This document shows, one piece after another, positions 1-11,332 of a stretch of DNA of 64,000 nucleotides (its first letter is position 1; each line of letters begins with the position of its first letter). Both the position numbers and the translations under genes were made by a program. The notes beneath the pieces were generated by a model. That model saw only the letters and a program-made list of their open reading frames with translations. It was not told the DNA's origin and ran no database searches. The DNA comes from Protea cynaroides. Lineage: Eukaryota > Streptophyta > Magnoliopsida > Proteales > Proteaceae. The DNA lies in contig CM053275.1 in assembly GCA_028583415.1 (NCBI GenBank), positions 85,306,278 to 85,370,277 of the forward strand, in the 5' to 3' direction.

Positions 1-786
1 CCAACAAGTCATTGATGTGAACAGTCTTTTTCTTTCTGTTTCTAGTCATTTTTCCTTGATATAGTCCACACAGACAAGCATGTCATCAAGCTGTAGGGGT
101 TTCAAAATACTATCTACAATGAGTCTTTACATACGCTCCACGAAAATATGCCCTAAGTGCTAGTGCCAAAGAGTAGAGGACGACTCATCCAACATAGGAT
201 GCTTAGCAGACATATTTAAAACCATATAATGTGCTAAATTTAATCGATACAAATCATTTACAACCATGCCATACTTTATTACATTAGAATTCAGATATAA
301 ATCAAAACCATCTTTTTTAAAATTCAAATTGTATCCTTTATTCACAAATCTTGATACAGAAATCAAAATTTTCTTCATGGAGGGAATATATATAGTGTCT
401 TCCAAGTTTACAAAGATTTTCGAAGTCAGAAATAGTCCAACAACTCCAATGGCCTCCACTGCAACTTTTACACCATTCCCTATGAACACGCTAACCTCAT
501 CCATGATTGCTACTCTCCTGTTTAGAAAAGCAAGGAATGGGTAACATGAATAAATGATCCAGAGTCAATCCACCAAGAATCCACAAGAGCATCAACTAGA
601 AAAGACTCAAAACATACTAAAGATAGATTAATACCGGATTGTTTCTGCTTGTTTACCCAGGCCTATCTACCTCGACAATCTTTCTTCATGTGTCCTTTTT
701 TTTAAACCAGAAGCACTCCACAGTGCTCAAGTCTTTCTTGTCATCCTTTCCTTTTGAGGCATCTTCCTTATCTTAGGGCTTTCCTT
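1..786 (-). mobile_element. Ty1/copia retrotransposon fragment (gag zinc knuckle, protease, pre-integrase)
   Basis: Read on the minus strand from 786 leftwards, the order is that of a copia polyprotein. A degenerate zinc knuckle (C-F-W-F then GHMKKDC) lies at about 690-740. An aspartic protease active site, WWIDSGSFIHVT, follows at about 541-600. At 160-504 comes a 114-residue stretch with the GAG-pre-integrase pattern (YIPSMKKILISVSRF ... STLWH). Stops interrupt the frame, and the fragment runs off the left edge. The right junction at about 786 abuts Athila-like integrase sequence in the same orientation, so this copy is 5'-truncated and sits in or beside the older element. No LTR or target duplication is visible. 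The superfamily is secure from domain order and motifs; the lineage within copia is not determined. Confidence 0.8.
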
Positions 787-1660
787 TGTCAAGAATGGTC
801 TTGAAAGCGGTTCTATGAGCCCACAAAGCATCTACGAGGAGAATGGACCAATCCTTGCGAGTCGGATTGACAGTTTTTTTCTAAAATCTACTTGATTTAT
901 CGATTGGACACTTCAACCTGTCCACTGGTCTGAGGGTAATAAGGGGTTATCAATTTATAGGCAATACCATATTTTTGAACAAGGGCCTCAAATAGTTTGT
1001 TGCAGAAGTGTTTCCCCCTATCGATAATGATAGCTCAAGGGGTACCAAATCAGGAGAATATATTCTCCTTTAGGAATTTAATGACTACCTTGTGGTCATT
1101 GGTCTTAGTAGCAACAACTTCTATCCATTTGGACACGTAGTCCACAGCTAACAAGATATACTCATTCCCAAAATAATTTTGGAACGGACCCATAAAATCA
1201 ATGCCCTTAACATCAAAAATTTCAACCACCAGAATTAAGTTGAATGGCACATATTCAGCTTGGTAATGCGGCTTAAAGACTGGAAAGAAGGACATGCCTT
1301 ACAGTAATTAAAGGCATTCTTAAAAGACTAAGCCAGTAGAATCCAGACTGTAAAACCTTGACCGCAGTCTTATTTGGCCCAAAATGGTCACCACACGACT
1401 GATCATGACAGTAAGACAGCATAGATTGTTGTTCATGGCTAGGTACACTTCTCGTAATAATCTAATCAGGGCAAGTCTTAAACAGATACGGATCGTCCCA
1501 AAAATAGTACTTGGCTTGGGAATGGAATCTATACCTATTCTAGGCAGACCAATAGGAGAGGGTCACACCTGTTACCAAGTAATTTACAATATTAGTGAAC
1601 CAAGGTTCACTAGAAACTGTAAACAACTGCTTATCTGGAAAAGACTCGTTGACTGGTGAA
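787..1660 (-). pseudogene. Athila-like integrase remnant (copy 1)
   Basis: The 1050-1295 frame carries the start of the integrase core (GIDFMGP ... AVDYVSKWIE ... NDHKVVIKFL), giving the first catalytic Asp. Further left, in the same direction, come an IDRG-like segment and a GQVEVSNR segment that would hold the second Asp and the Glu, broken by stops. At 1300-1640 the HHCC zinc-binding end is recognisable (CVPDHEQQ, CHDQACGGHFG, KTAVKVLQSGFYW). The C-terminal tail is missing because the copia fragment begins at about 786. It is the same protein as the better preserved integrase at 26010-27300. Confidence 0.75.
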
Positions 1661-2990
1661 TCGACAATCAAAGAATTATGCAGTCGGGATAAGTGGTCAG
1701 CAATCAATTATTTTTATTCCTGGTTTATCCCTAATCTCTAAGTCAAACTCCTGTAAAAGCAAAACCCATCTAATGACACGGGCTTTGGCATCCTTTTTCT
1801 ACAAGAGATGCTTGAAGGCGGCATGATCCGTATACACAATGACATGGGATCCTATCAAATAGGCACGAAATTTCTTTAAAGCAAATACAACAGCTAGGAA
1901 TTCTTTTCGGTGGTAGTGTAATTAAGTTGTGCAACGTTTAAAGTATTACTTGCATAACAGATCACACGGGGTAACTTATTGATCCATTGCCTAAGGACAG
2001 CTCCTAATGCAAAATCAGAAGCATCACATATAAGCTCAAAGGGATCTGTCTATATGGATGCCTAAATGACAGGGGCAGTGGTCAAAACCTTTTTGAGTTG
2101 ATTAAAACTCTTAAGGCAGGCATCATTAAAATCAAACAGTTGGTCTTTAGCACGAAAAGAGGTGAGAGGACAAGCAATCTGACTAAAGTCCTTAATGAAC
2201 CACCAATAGAAATCACCATATCCCATCTTTTCAATCAGTTATACCTTGGCTCTATCAATCATGATCCCCTCTTTGAAAATGATGTGACCCAATACTATGC
2301 CTTGTTTTATCATGAAGTGGCATTTCTCCTAATTTAAAACTAAATCTTTCTTCATAGACCTTGTAAGAACTAAAGAAAGATTATGTAAGCAATCAGAAAA
2401 AGTAGACCCATGTACAGAAAAATCATCCATGAATACTTTTAAAAATTGCTCTATCATATTTGAGAAGATGCTTATCATGTACCTTGGGAACTTGACAGGG
2501 GCATTGCATAGTCCAAAGGGCATACGCCAGTAAGCATATGTTCCGTAGGGACATGTGAAAGTGGTCTTCTGTTGATCATCTAAGACAATGGAGATTTGGT
2601 TGTAATCGGAGTATCCATCTAAGAAGCAAGTATTCATGTCCAGCCAATTTCTCTAACATTTGGTCAATGAAAGGCAAAGGGAAACAATAGTATTCATATC
2701 CAACCAACCTCTCTAACATTTAGTTAATGAAAGGCAAAGGGAAGTGATCCTTTCACGTTGATGTATTCAGCTTCCTATGGTCTATGCACACTCTCCACCC
2801 TGTTTGGATATGGGTTGGAATCAATTCATTATCAACATTAGCAATTACAGTGACTCTTGACTTCTTTGGTACCACATGTACCAGACTTACCCGCTCACTA
2901 TCAGATATGGGATATATGATCCCATGATCTAAGCACTTTAGAATCTCTTTCTTAATGGCTTCCTTTATCACAAGATTTGCCTATCTTTGA
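1661..2990 (-). pseudogene. Athila-like reverse transcriptase and RNase H remnant (copy 1)
   Basis: At 2329-2637 the RT palm and fingers are readable: DGYSDYNQI, TTFTCPYGTYAYWRMPFGLCNAPVKF, then the catalytic box FMDDFSVHG, where the family usually has FMDDFSVFG. The N-terminal RT part lies at 2753-2971 (VVPKKSRVTV, GWRVCIDHRKLN). RNase H occupies roughly 1661-2110 in decayed form. A 60-bp tandem duplication (2631-2690 and 2691-2750) lies inside RT and is absent from copy 2, adding to the stops. It would have copied element RNA into DNA; it cannot now make a working enzyme. Confidence 0.8.
2631..2750. repeat. 60-bp tandem duplication inside the RT remnant
   Basis: Two adjacent copies, each starting TATTCAT and containing TCTCTAACATTT and GAAAGGCAAAGGGAA, occupy 2631-2690 and 2691-2750 with several substitutions between them. 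Copy 2 of the element (near 28380-28440) has one copy, so the duplication arose after the two diverged. Confidence 0.8.
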
Positions 2991-3959
2991 GGTTCCCTTG
3001 AGGGGTTGGTACCTTCCATAAGGTATATATGATGCTGAATAATAAACGGACTAATACCCTTGATGTAATCCACAGCCCAACCTAATGCTTCTTTGTAGTT
3101 TTGTAAGTGTTTGACTAACTCTTCTTCCTGACTAGAAGTCAAATCAGATGCAATAATAATGAAAAGAGTCTGGTAAGGTCCTAGGAAGGCATACTTCAAA
3201 TTGGATGGCAACTTCTTCAATTCTAAGGTAGGTGGGTCAACAATTAAAGGCTTGGGAGTGGAAGTGGATAAGGGTCCTAAAGGTTCCATAGATTTGTGGA
3301 TACTCCATGCCTTTGAAGATAAAATTTTCTCTACACCTCCCAACTCTTCCATATACTTCAAGAATTCTGAGTTAAAGTCCATGTCAAAAGTGGTCTTTAC
3401 ATGGTCTGAGAATTCTTGGAGCATATGTACTTCATCATTAGGTTGCTTACCCAACCTAAATACATTTAAATCAATAGTTTGGTTGCCAAATGATAGTTTC
3501 ATTAGACCATTTCTGTAATTTATTAGTGCATTGCTTGTAGCAAGAAACGATCTTCCTAAAATGATAGAGATTTGATCTTTATTAGAGACAGGATGTGTTT
3601 CTAAAACAATAAAATCAGCAGGAAAAAGATATTCTCCTACCTTTAACAAAACATCCTCTACCATTCCCTTAGGAGTCTTTACAAAGCGATCAGCTAGTTG
3701 AAGCGAGATGGAAGTTGGTTTCAACTTTTCCAATCCTTGGTTTCAACTTTCTCAATCCTAATTGTTGGTAAACATGATAAGGTAGAATATTTACACTTGC
3801 ACTTAAGTCTAGCAGAGCATGATCAATAAAGGTGTTGCCTATGATGCAAGAGATGATAGGACAGTCAGGGTCCTTATATTTTCCTGCCACAGGATACAGG
3901 AACTTAAATGTGTAGCCAATAATACCTTTTGGGAATTTTACTAATTTGCTTTTGTGCAT
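2981..3959 (-). pseudogene. Athila-like aspartic protease and linker remnant (copy 1)
   Basis: The frame at 3690-3959 reads through the retropepsin region: FIDHALLDLSASVNILPYHV, where the active-site triad of the family (D-L-G-A) is here D-L-S-A, so a key Gly is lost. The 250-residue frame 2981-3733 continues with LADRFVKTPKGMVEDVLLKV and IILGRSFLATSNA, the flap and C-terminal ILGRPFL-type motif of the same protease. It then runs through the poorly conserved linker towards RT. One frame change near 3700 separates the halves. The protease would process the Gag-Pol polyprotein. Confidence 0.75.
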
Positions 3960-4125
3960 AAGTCTTTAAGAACTTTTGCATAAATAGGGATTTAGTCAAT
4001 TGCATATAAAAGTAGGATGTTCAATTCTACCTGGTTGATGACCTCTAAAATTTTATCAACTAAAATAGTCTTCTTTCGATTTACCAACCTATTAGGGAAT
4101 GGGGTTGGTGGAGTAAAAACTTTAT

Positions 4126-4130
4126 CCAGG
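4126..4130. repeat. Target-site duplication CCAGG (left)
   Basis: CCAGG here is repeated at 9416-9420, flanking the inserted element exactly. Joining the outer sequences restores the arrangement seen uninterrupted in the related element near 29705-29720. Confidence 0.9.
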
Positions 4131-4959
4131 TGTGAGGACAAAGTATGTCTCTCTTCCACCCATCTTCAATGGACAGAAAAAAATGGTTTGGGAGTCGCCA
4201 CCTAGATTAAGGTCTAGGACCTATAAAAATGTAGTCTCATCATAAGAAAGGACTTCTATTAACTCATTGGATCCAATATATTGGCTTTAGTCTATCAGAA
4301 AATGGGTAAGCATTGAAGGTACAGTTTGGGAAGGTGTTAGGCACCCAAAGCTGCCCGATCCAAAAAACAGCCTCTTATATGATTCTACATTCCTTAGACT
4401 TTATTGTTTTAACTGTTCATGGTCAATGGATGATGACTAGGGCTCATGGGGGATCCTATGTCAAGTTACTAAGTTCTTCTAACCTAGGGTTTAGCCAAAC
4501 ATGTTCTGAAAAATAAATAAACAAGCAAATAATATACAGTGAATTGAACCGAAGATGGTTCGGTGATGGACTGAATCTGAGACGTCCAAGACATCTCAAA
4601 TTACCTACATATTCCAATCCTGGAAATCAAGTCCATAACGTAGTTCAAACAGATTGTGATTAAGATTTATGGATGTGATTTATGTTTAAGCTTTCTTAGA
4701 TTCAATTGTTCAAGGAAGTTATTGCTTGATGATGATTGAGATTGAATCTAGAGATAACTTAAGGTGGATTGAAGTGAATATGGATATGGATATAGATACG
4801 GATATGATATGGAGGACCTAAGGATTCTAAGATGTGGTACCGTACTTGGAGAGGTCCTCTAAGTTGCCTACGTATTTCAGAGGTCCTAAAAATCAGGCAC
4901 AACGTAGTTCGTTGTTTTTCGATTGATAGGGATATTCTAAAAAAGACTAAAGAAAGCTA

Positions 4960-5625
4960 AAGTGCGTACAACCCAAGTGGATCAAGGTACGGTTTGGGAC
5001 CTAAGTGTGTGCAGTCTGAGTGAACCACAGGTATGGGTTTGGAATCTAAGGGTGTACAGTCTAAGTGAACCACAGGTACAGATTCGAGAGAACCTAAAGG
5101 ATGTATAGTTCTAGTGAACCATAGGTACAGATTCGAGTGAACCTAAGGGGAGTACAGTTTGAGTGAACCATAGGTACAGATTTGAGTGAACCTAAGGGAT
5201 GTACAGTTCGAGTGAACCCTAGGTACAGATTCGAGTGAACCTAAAGGATGTACAGTTCTAGTGAACCACAGGTACAGATTCGAGTGAACCTAAAGGTGTA
5301 CAGTTCGAGTGAACCACAGATACAAATTTAAGTGAACCTAAGGGATGTATAGTTCTAGTAAACCACAGGTACAGATTCGAGTGAACCTAAAGGGTGTACA
5401 GTTCTAATGAACCATAGGTACATATTCGAGTGAACCTAAAGGATGTACAGTTCTAGTGAACCACAGGTACAGGATAAGTGGACCTAAAGGGTGTACAGTT
5501 CTAGTGAACTATAGGTACAGATTCGAGTGAACCTAAAGGATGTACAGTTCTAATAAACCACTAGTATAGATTCGATGTGTATGGTCTGAGAGAACCACAA
5601 GTACGACTTAAAATAGAGGTTATAG
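4960..5625. repeat. Minisatellite, about 49-bp unit, about 12-13 copies
   Basis: Consecutive units contain TGTACAGTTC, AGTGAACCACAGGTACAG and ATTCGAGTGAACCTAA at a regular spacing near 49 bp. Units differ by a few substitutions and small indels, and the outermost ones are the most diverged. The array lies in the left third of the solo LTR. No open frame runs through it. Confidence 0.9.
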
Positions 5626-5850
5626 AACCGTGTTTGGGAATCTCTCCAAACTGCCTACGTATCATAGGATGCTGCCCTAAGAATCAGGATCCGTAGTTCA
5701 GAATGCTGATTCATTCATTGATGTGTATATTCTTTCGAGATCATGATGTGGAACTGTGTTTGAAAATCTCACCAAACTACCTACATATCTTAGGGTGCTG
5801 CCCTAAGAATTAGGATTCGCGTAGTTCAGAATACAGATTCAATCCTTTCA
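5626..5850. repeat. Two-copy direct repeat of about 125 bp in the solo LTR
   Basis: Segments near 5629-5715 and 5750-5840 both read as GTGTTTG, then CTCCAAACTGCCTACGTAT-like, then GCTGCCCTAAGAAT and CGTAGTTCAGAAT. Shorter versions of the same block lie at about 4590-4640 and 4850-4915, so the motif is dispersed four times in this LTR. Confidence 0.75.
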
Positions 5851-7902
5851 TGTTCTTCTTTCAATATCAGGGTGTGGAACCTAAATGCTCTATGGTTCGA
5901 TGCACATCACACCTATCTAGTTTTCTGTATCCTAGGGGAAAATGAACTAAGGGGTAGGGATCGTCCTAAACTACCCTTGACCTAAAATCCTAATTTGGCA
6001 TGTGTTGGGCTAGACTTTCTGATTCTTGATTAAGAGTTATCATTTTTTTCATTCTTACCCTTCCCGTAAATGTGGGTGCCTACATACACATTCCCACACC
6101 TAATATGTCTTTTAGGTGTACAGATATGCCAGTTCGACTAGAGTGTTGTAGAAATTAAATTAGTGCCAATAATAAATATCGTTCAAATATAGCAAGTAAC
6201 AACAATATCATCTCAAGTATAGCAATAAAGCATGTCATCTCAAATATAGCAACAAGCACGTGAGTGCATTGATCAAGCATCAATCATCAACAATGTGACC
6301 AAGATCATATTTGATCGAATACTCAAATTTGATGTAATCGATCATCATCAATGTAATCAAAATCATATTTGATCAATGGTTCAGATTTAAGTAAATCATT
6401 CATGAGGTCAATTCGATCATTTAAATTCGATTAAATCACTTAAAAAGGATAATCTATCCATTCGAATCATCAAAACAATCCAATGGTCCAGATTCATTTA
6501 TATCACTCATGATGTCAATCCAATGATTAAAATTCAAATGAGATGCTCATTATCAAGATCTAATGGTCTCAAATTCTTCTAAAACACAATATGACGGAAA
6601 TCTAACGGTTTAAATCATGCCTACAAGGTCAGACTATGAAAACTGGTCAAACAGATTTTTAGATTCGAACCAGTCATGGAAAAATAATCATAAGATATTC
6701 TTCAATCATGCAAAAAATTATCTGTTAACTTGGTTGTCTTTCAGACTCATGTGGCTACCTTTTTCTTCAAGGAAGTGATGTCTAAAAAAATCTCTACAGG
6801 ACACTTATGCATGGATTTTCATGATTTTTACTACAATCAATAAATTCTATGGACCTTTTCCAAAATATACATATGGGGCTTCATACATATTCAAATTAAT
6901 CTAAAAATACATCCTCTGAAAGAGGACTTAGAGACCTAGATTTTGTCTCAAGAAGGAAAATCCTAACAGGGAACCAAAATGAGTCGAACATGCACCACAA
7001 GTGCACGCATGTGCACTGGTCAAATCTGTTTCAAATTCTGGCCAGCTACACCATAAATTCTATATAAAATCAACCACTCATTGAAAATAGAATTCAGATA
7101 CATGATCATATATCTAACTGATAGATCTAACACTTCATTAAAAAATAGTTTGCACAGAAAGATCCTCAAGACTCAAACATCACATCTCAGTCATACAATT
7201 CAGTGTGTTGTAACTGACCCTAAAATAGACCATGGCGCACTTCAAAAATCATATGAAATCCATGCAAAATAAAAAAAAATCCAAATTTAATGCCAAATTT
7301 TTCATGACTTCATATCTATCACTTTCTCTGAAGGAAGGATTATCAAATTATGGCCGTAAATTCTATTTTTAGAGCTTTTTCGATAAGGTTTTACACTGTA
7401 CCTGAGAAGGATAGTAGCATCATTGGGGATTTTTTATCTCAACCTTATCAACTCCAAACGAGTCAAAATTTATAGGAGAACTTTCTAACATATGTATGAG
7501 TATCTCATAAAATTTTGGGCTCAAAATTCATCAAAAATATATATGAGATGCATGTCCCAAAATCGGATTTCAGATTTGGAATTTCCAGATCTGAAATCCA
7601 CATTGTGAAAAACATTAAAATACTCAAGAATCTATGACATTCAATTTTTCTCCATTGATTAATTTAAACATATTCTAATGCATAAAAAATATCAAACATA
7701 GGCATTATAGCATCAACATGTATGCAATATAACATCTTTGATCATGATTTATCAAAAATATGCATATTCAAGCATTTTTCGACATGTTGACATCATGGAA
7801 TCATATCAAACCCAAGTTTTGGTTACAACAATGGGTGGGGGCCATGAATTGCAAGTATGTACTAGAAAATAACAATGGAAAATGGACTTACCTCTTTGCA
7901 GA

Positions 7903-8290
7903 GAGTTCCCTCTCTCTTAGCTTCTCTTTCTTCCTTCTCTTCTTCTCTTTTCCTTCTTCTTCCTCTTCTTTGGCTTCTCTCTTTCTTCTTCTCTATTTCT
8001 TCTTCTCTTCTTCTCTTAGACTCTCTCTCCTTTTCCAATCCTTTTATATTTCCTTCTTCTTCTTTTTTCCTTCATTTTCTCTTTTCTTCTCTTTTTTTTT
8101 CTTTTCCTTTTCTCCACTCACATTCTCCCCTCTTTCCTTTTTTTTTCTTTTTTTTCCTTTTCCTTTTCTCCGCTCACATTCTCCCCTCTTTCCTTTTTTT
8201 CTTTTCTTTTTTTTCTTTGTCTTTTTTCTCTTTTCTTTTTTTGTTCTTTTATTCGGATCTCATTCTCCCGTTCTCTCACTATCATTTCAT
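7903..8290. repeat. Long polypyrimidine (CT-rich) tract
   Basis: Nearly 400 bases are almost pure C and T on the plus strand, with a near-duplicate block around a CCGCTCACATTCTCCCC-type phrase (about 8113-8135 and 8170-8190). Open frames here encode only Ser/Phe/Leu runs and are low-complexity artefacts. Confidence 0.85.
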
Positions 8291-8317
8291 AAACCATTTC
8301 CGTCGTCATTCTGCATG

Positions 8318-8975
8318 AAATTTTCTAATAGCCTCTATCCTAAATTTTCTATGTTCACTTTGTAGAACACTAAAAATGAGAAATACTGGAGCTTAAATCA
8401 TCTTATTTGGATGTAAAATGACCAACTTATGAATTTCTGAAGTTTAAATAGTCAATTTACAATAATTCGGCTAGCAACTCTGCATGAGATGCCTCGGAGA
8501 TCTTTGCCTCAAATCCTTCATGTCCACTTTGTAGAGCAATAAAAATGAAACATATTGGAGTTTGAATCACATGATTTGGACGTCGGATAATAAAATTATG
8601 AGGAATTGAAGTTTACACAGGCATATCGGCTTACAGCTCCGCATGGGATCCCTCAGAGACCTTTATTCCAAATTCTCCACGTCCATTTTGTAGAGCATTA
8701 AAAATGAAACATATTGGAGTTTGAATCACCTCCTTTGGACATCGGATAATAAAATTATGAGGAATTGAAGTTTAAGCGGGCATATTGACTTGTAGCTTTG
8801 CATGGGATCCCTTAAAAACCTCTGTTCCAGATCCTTCATGTCCACTTTGAAGTGCACAAAAAATGAGGAATAATGACATTGAAATCACTTTATTTGGACG
8901 TCAGATAAGCGAGATATGAGAAGATAAAGTTTAAATAATTAAACTTACGATAATTTGCATGCAAGCCCCCTAGAT
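8318..8975. repeat. Tandem array of about 160-bp units
   Basis: Units begin TGTAGAGCA-like and end with TCC(A/T)CTTT at 8361-8529, 8530-8688 and 8689-8847, followed by a diverged partial unit 8848-8975. A partial unit end lies before 8361. Units two and three are both 159 bp. The array lies in the right part of the solo LTR. Confidence 0.85.
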
Positions 8976-9415
8976 ATTATTAATCTTCAGAAAATATCCT
9001 TATTCTTGTTCCCAAACTAAAATCGCCATATCTACTTCATTTGACATCAGAATTGAGCAATTCTGGTCTCATTTCGAATGTATTTCCAAGACCAATGCAT
9101 CCATGCAGGTAGCAATCCATTTCCTTACTGTGGGGCTCACCGAAAACCTCCTCAAAGTCATAGCTAAAATTCAAACCTTACATTGGGATTCACCAACCTG
9201 TCATATGGTTTCACTTAAGCTCCTGGACACTGGGGATTATCTTAGTTATTCTCGAAACGTTATAGAGAGCATGCCGGGGCTAATCGACTGTCATTTTTTA
9301 GAGAGTTTCACTCGCCTCCCCTGTATTTTCAAACTTTCTCTTACTTCTCTCACTTTGATGTCTACTCTCTAGTAAGACTTTGTTCAACTAGGGATGACAA
9401 AATGAGGTGTTTACA

Positions 9416-10870
9416 CCAGGATAGTCTCTTTAGGTCTTTCAGGTACATCAGACGAACCTGAAGAAAGAGGCTCAGTAGCTGCCTCATATTAGGGAACATT
9501 AACGGGGTCAACTATGAATTTAGTCTTTGGTGCTTTATCCCATAAGTACTCTTGGCCACTCTGTAATGCATGGACTGCATTACATTATTTAGAGGGCCCT
9601 AATTGATTCTCTATGCCATTCACCTGAGGGTTTGGCCTATTTGGTTGTGGGTGATGGGGTGGGTTGGTCTCTGGTTCGCTGGACAAAATATCCTTATTCT
9701 TTTCACACATGGTAACCAATTAGATGAGTGTCTTCTCCATACTAGTATGCCCTGTCAAAAGAGCAACCATATTCTTTTCCAACTCATTGAGTCAGGCTAG
9801 CTCACCCATATTAAAAAAACCCAGGGGGTTGCTAAAAATTTCCTTGGGGAATAAAATTAGGTCTAGGGGGAGCATATGGTCTGGTGTGACCAAGTGGACC
9901 TTGGTTTAGAAATTAGGGTGGGTTTGCATGGTTCCCTTGGTTCTAGGAGAAATTTAGGTGATTTATTCATCCTAGATTGTAAGTGTTACTATATGGATTG
10001 TAAAGTGCACTTTCATTCGTATTCTGAGAATTATCCCCTGAAGGGCATTCCTCCATTGGGTGTCTAGGAGTTTGACACCAGTTGCACATTAGGACTTCCT
10101 TTTAGACAAGGTCTCTAAGAACGAAAGCTTCTATCCTTTTGGTAAGACTATCTAAGTGTGTCTCCTTAGCTACCATGACATCGATAAAGTAACCTTTACC
10201 TTTTTGGGGATAGTCTGTCTCCTGCAGAGACTCCTACTCTCTTGTTTTTTCAACGAGATAAGCCAAAAAGTTCCAAGCGTTAGTAGCATCCTCATAGGAA
10301 GTGAATCCTTGAGGACACATAGACTCAAACATTTTCTTGGTAGGAAAGTCTATCCCCTCATAGAAAATTTGACAAAGCTGCCACGTTTCAATACCATGAT
10401 GAGGGCACTCTTGGAGTAGACCTTAGAACCCCTCTCTATGAGTCCCGAAAATGACTCATTTGGCTCTTGTTTGAACCGCATTATATCCCCTTGAAGTTTA
10501 TTTGTCTGGTAAAGAAGAAATTTTTTTTTAAGGAATAACACAGTAAATTTATCCAATGAAGTAATAGAATTTATGGGAAGACCATAAAACCATTTTTTAG
10601 CTCCATCCTCGAGTGAAAAACTAATGCACCTTAATTCGACAGCATCATCATTGAGCTGTTGCATCTTAATGAGGGCACAGACTCCTCATACTCATGGAGG
10701 AACAAGTATGCATCCTCTGAAGATAACCCATGAAAATGAAGAAGCATGGTAATAAATTGAGTTTCTAATTCATAGTTATTTCCTGTAGCAGTCAACAGTT
10801 GAATACACGGGGGTTGTGCTACCCTAGCAGGGTAGAACCTATCCTTAAGTATGGTCTTGGGTTCAGCCAT
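9416..10870 (-). pseudogene. Athila-like gag remnant (copy 1)
   Basis: Start MAEPKTILKDRF at 10870 (minus). The Gag core follows (NYELETQFITMLLHFHGL, then the 10350-10664 frame LEDGAKKWFYGLPINSITS ... FKQEPNESFSGLIERG), the retrotransposon gag pattern. A CCHC zinc knuckle (CNWCQTPRHPMEEC) at 10045-10086 is intact in its four ligands. Frames are broken by indels, for example around 10640 where an EYEE motif shifts frame. The remainder to 9421 is the decayed linker towards the protease, continuing at 3961-4125 on the other side of the solo LTR. Gag would form the particle that packages element RNA. Confidence 0.75.
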
Positions 10871-11277
10871 TGTAAACGATGTAACCCTTATCAAATGGTT
10901 GGTAGAATCACGAGTCCACAATCCCATGAACAAACATCTTTAAATGAAAAAAAAATTTCTTTCTTTTTCTACTAAATTTGACACAAAAAGCTGGATTTGT
11001 TCAAATCGTGGTCAACCATCAATGGCTTAGAAATCGATCATATCTGCAATCACCTTGAGAAACAACACCGTTACCGTCGAAGTTATTGGTTATTATTCCT
11101 CTTGATAATTCGATAGCCAGCATCCATTAACACCACATCATGATCAGAATTGGACCGTTGATTGTACAGTTCCAACCTAACGTATCGAAGGAACCAAGAA
11201 AGGTATGAAAACCAATGGAAACTTTTTATATTTTTTTAAAATCACTTTGAACTATATAAAATTGGAAAATTAACAAC

Positions 11278-11298
11278 TTCCCCCCAACAATGGCACCA
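11278..11298 (-). promoter_or_regulatory. Primer-binding site, tRNA-Asp type (Athila-like copy 1)
   Basis: The minus strand reads TGGTGCCATTGTTGGGG, a mutated form of the TGGCGCCGTTGCCGGGGA site used by Athila/Tat elements (complement of the tRNA-Asp 3' end). It lies a few bases inside the LTR end CATCA at 11305. Confidence 0.8.
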
Positions 11299-11304
11299 AA
11301 AACT

Positions 11305-11332
11305 TGATGGAAATTAAATGCGTAACCGCAAG
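11305..11332 (-). mobile_element. 3'-end piece of the shared Athila-like LTR
   Basis: On the minus strand this ends ...TTTCCATCA, the same LTR terminus as at 31626. The LTR is cut here by the Tekay-like element and resumes at 23161. Bases 11328-11332 (GCAAG) are the left target duplication, with GTAAG at 23156-23160 on the other side (one mismatch). Confidence 0.85.

Larger units (their letters stand above)
4131..9415. mobile_element. 5.3-kb solo LTR, Ogre/Tat-like Ty3/gypsy
   Basis: The insertion starts TGTGAGG and ends TGTTTACA (TG...CA) and is bounded by CCAGG on both sides. No gag or pol motif is visible on either strand across 5,285 bp. Near the left end are phrases known to me from LTRs of large plant Tat/Ogre elements: GGGAGTCGCCACC at 4188-4200, GGTGTTAGGCACCC at about 4332, and repeated blocks of the form TGCCTACGTAT followed by CGTAGTTC (about 4600, 4866, 5650, 5780). 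Ogre LTRs can reach this size, so a solo LTR left by LTR-LTR recombination is the simplest reading. A non-autonomous element with very short LTRs is the alternative. It contains three tandem or low-complexity blocks listed separately. Confidence 0.7.
787..11304 (-). mobile_element. Athila-like Ty3/gypsy element, internal region, copy 1 (interrupted)
   Basis: On the minus strand from right to left: primer-binding site, gag, CCHC knuckle, protease, reverse transcriptase, RNase H, integrase. It aligns by eye along its length with copy 2 at 24899-31625. It is split by an unrelated 5.3-kb solo LTR (4131-9415), and its integrase end is lost at the copia junction near 786. Many stops and frameshifts mean it is non-coding today. 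The Athila assignment rests on the RT style (FMDDFSVHG), the tRNA-Asp-type primer site and the GKLRSR/QRLKP integrase tail seen in copy 2. Its 5' LTR is the LTR shared with copy 2 (11305-11332 plus 23161-24898). Confidence 0.8.

Noticed and set aside
4960..5625. Regular repeat array resembling CRISPR spacing
   Set aside because: Units are contiguous without unique spacers and lie in a plant LTR; it is a minisatellite.
7760..8365. 201- and 147-residue frames rich in Ser, Phe and Leu
   Set aside because: They lie in a polypyrimidine tract; two overlapping frames are equally open because the tract has few A or G bases. Not genes.
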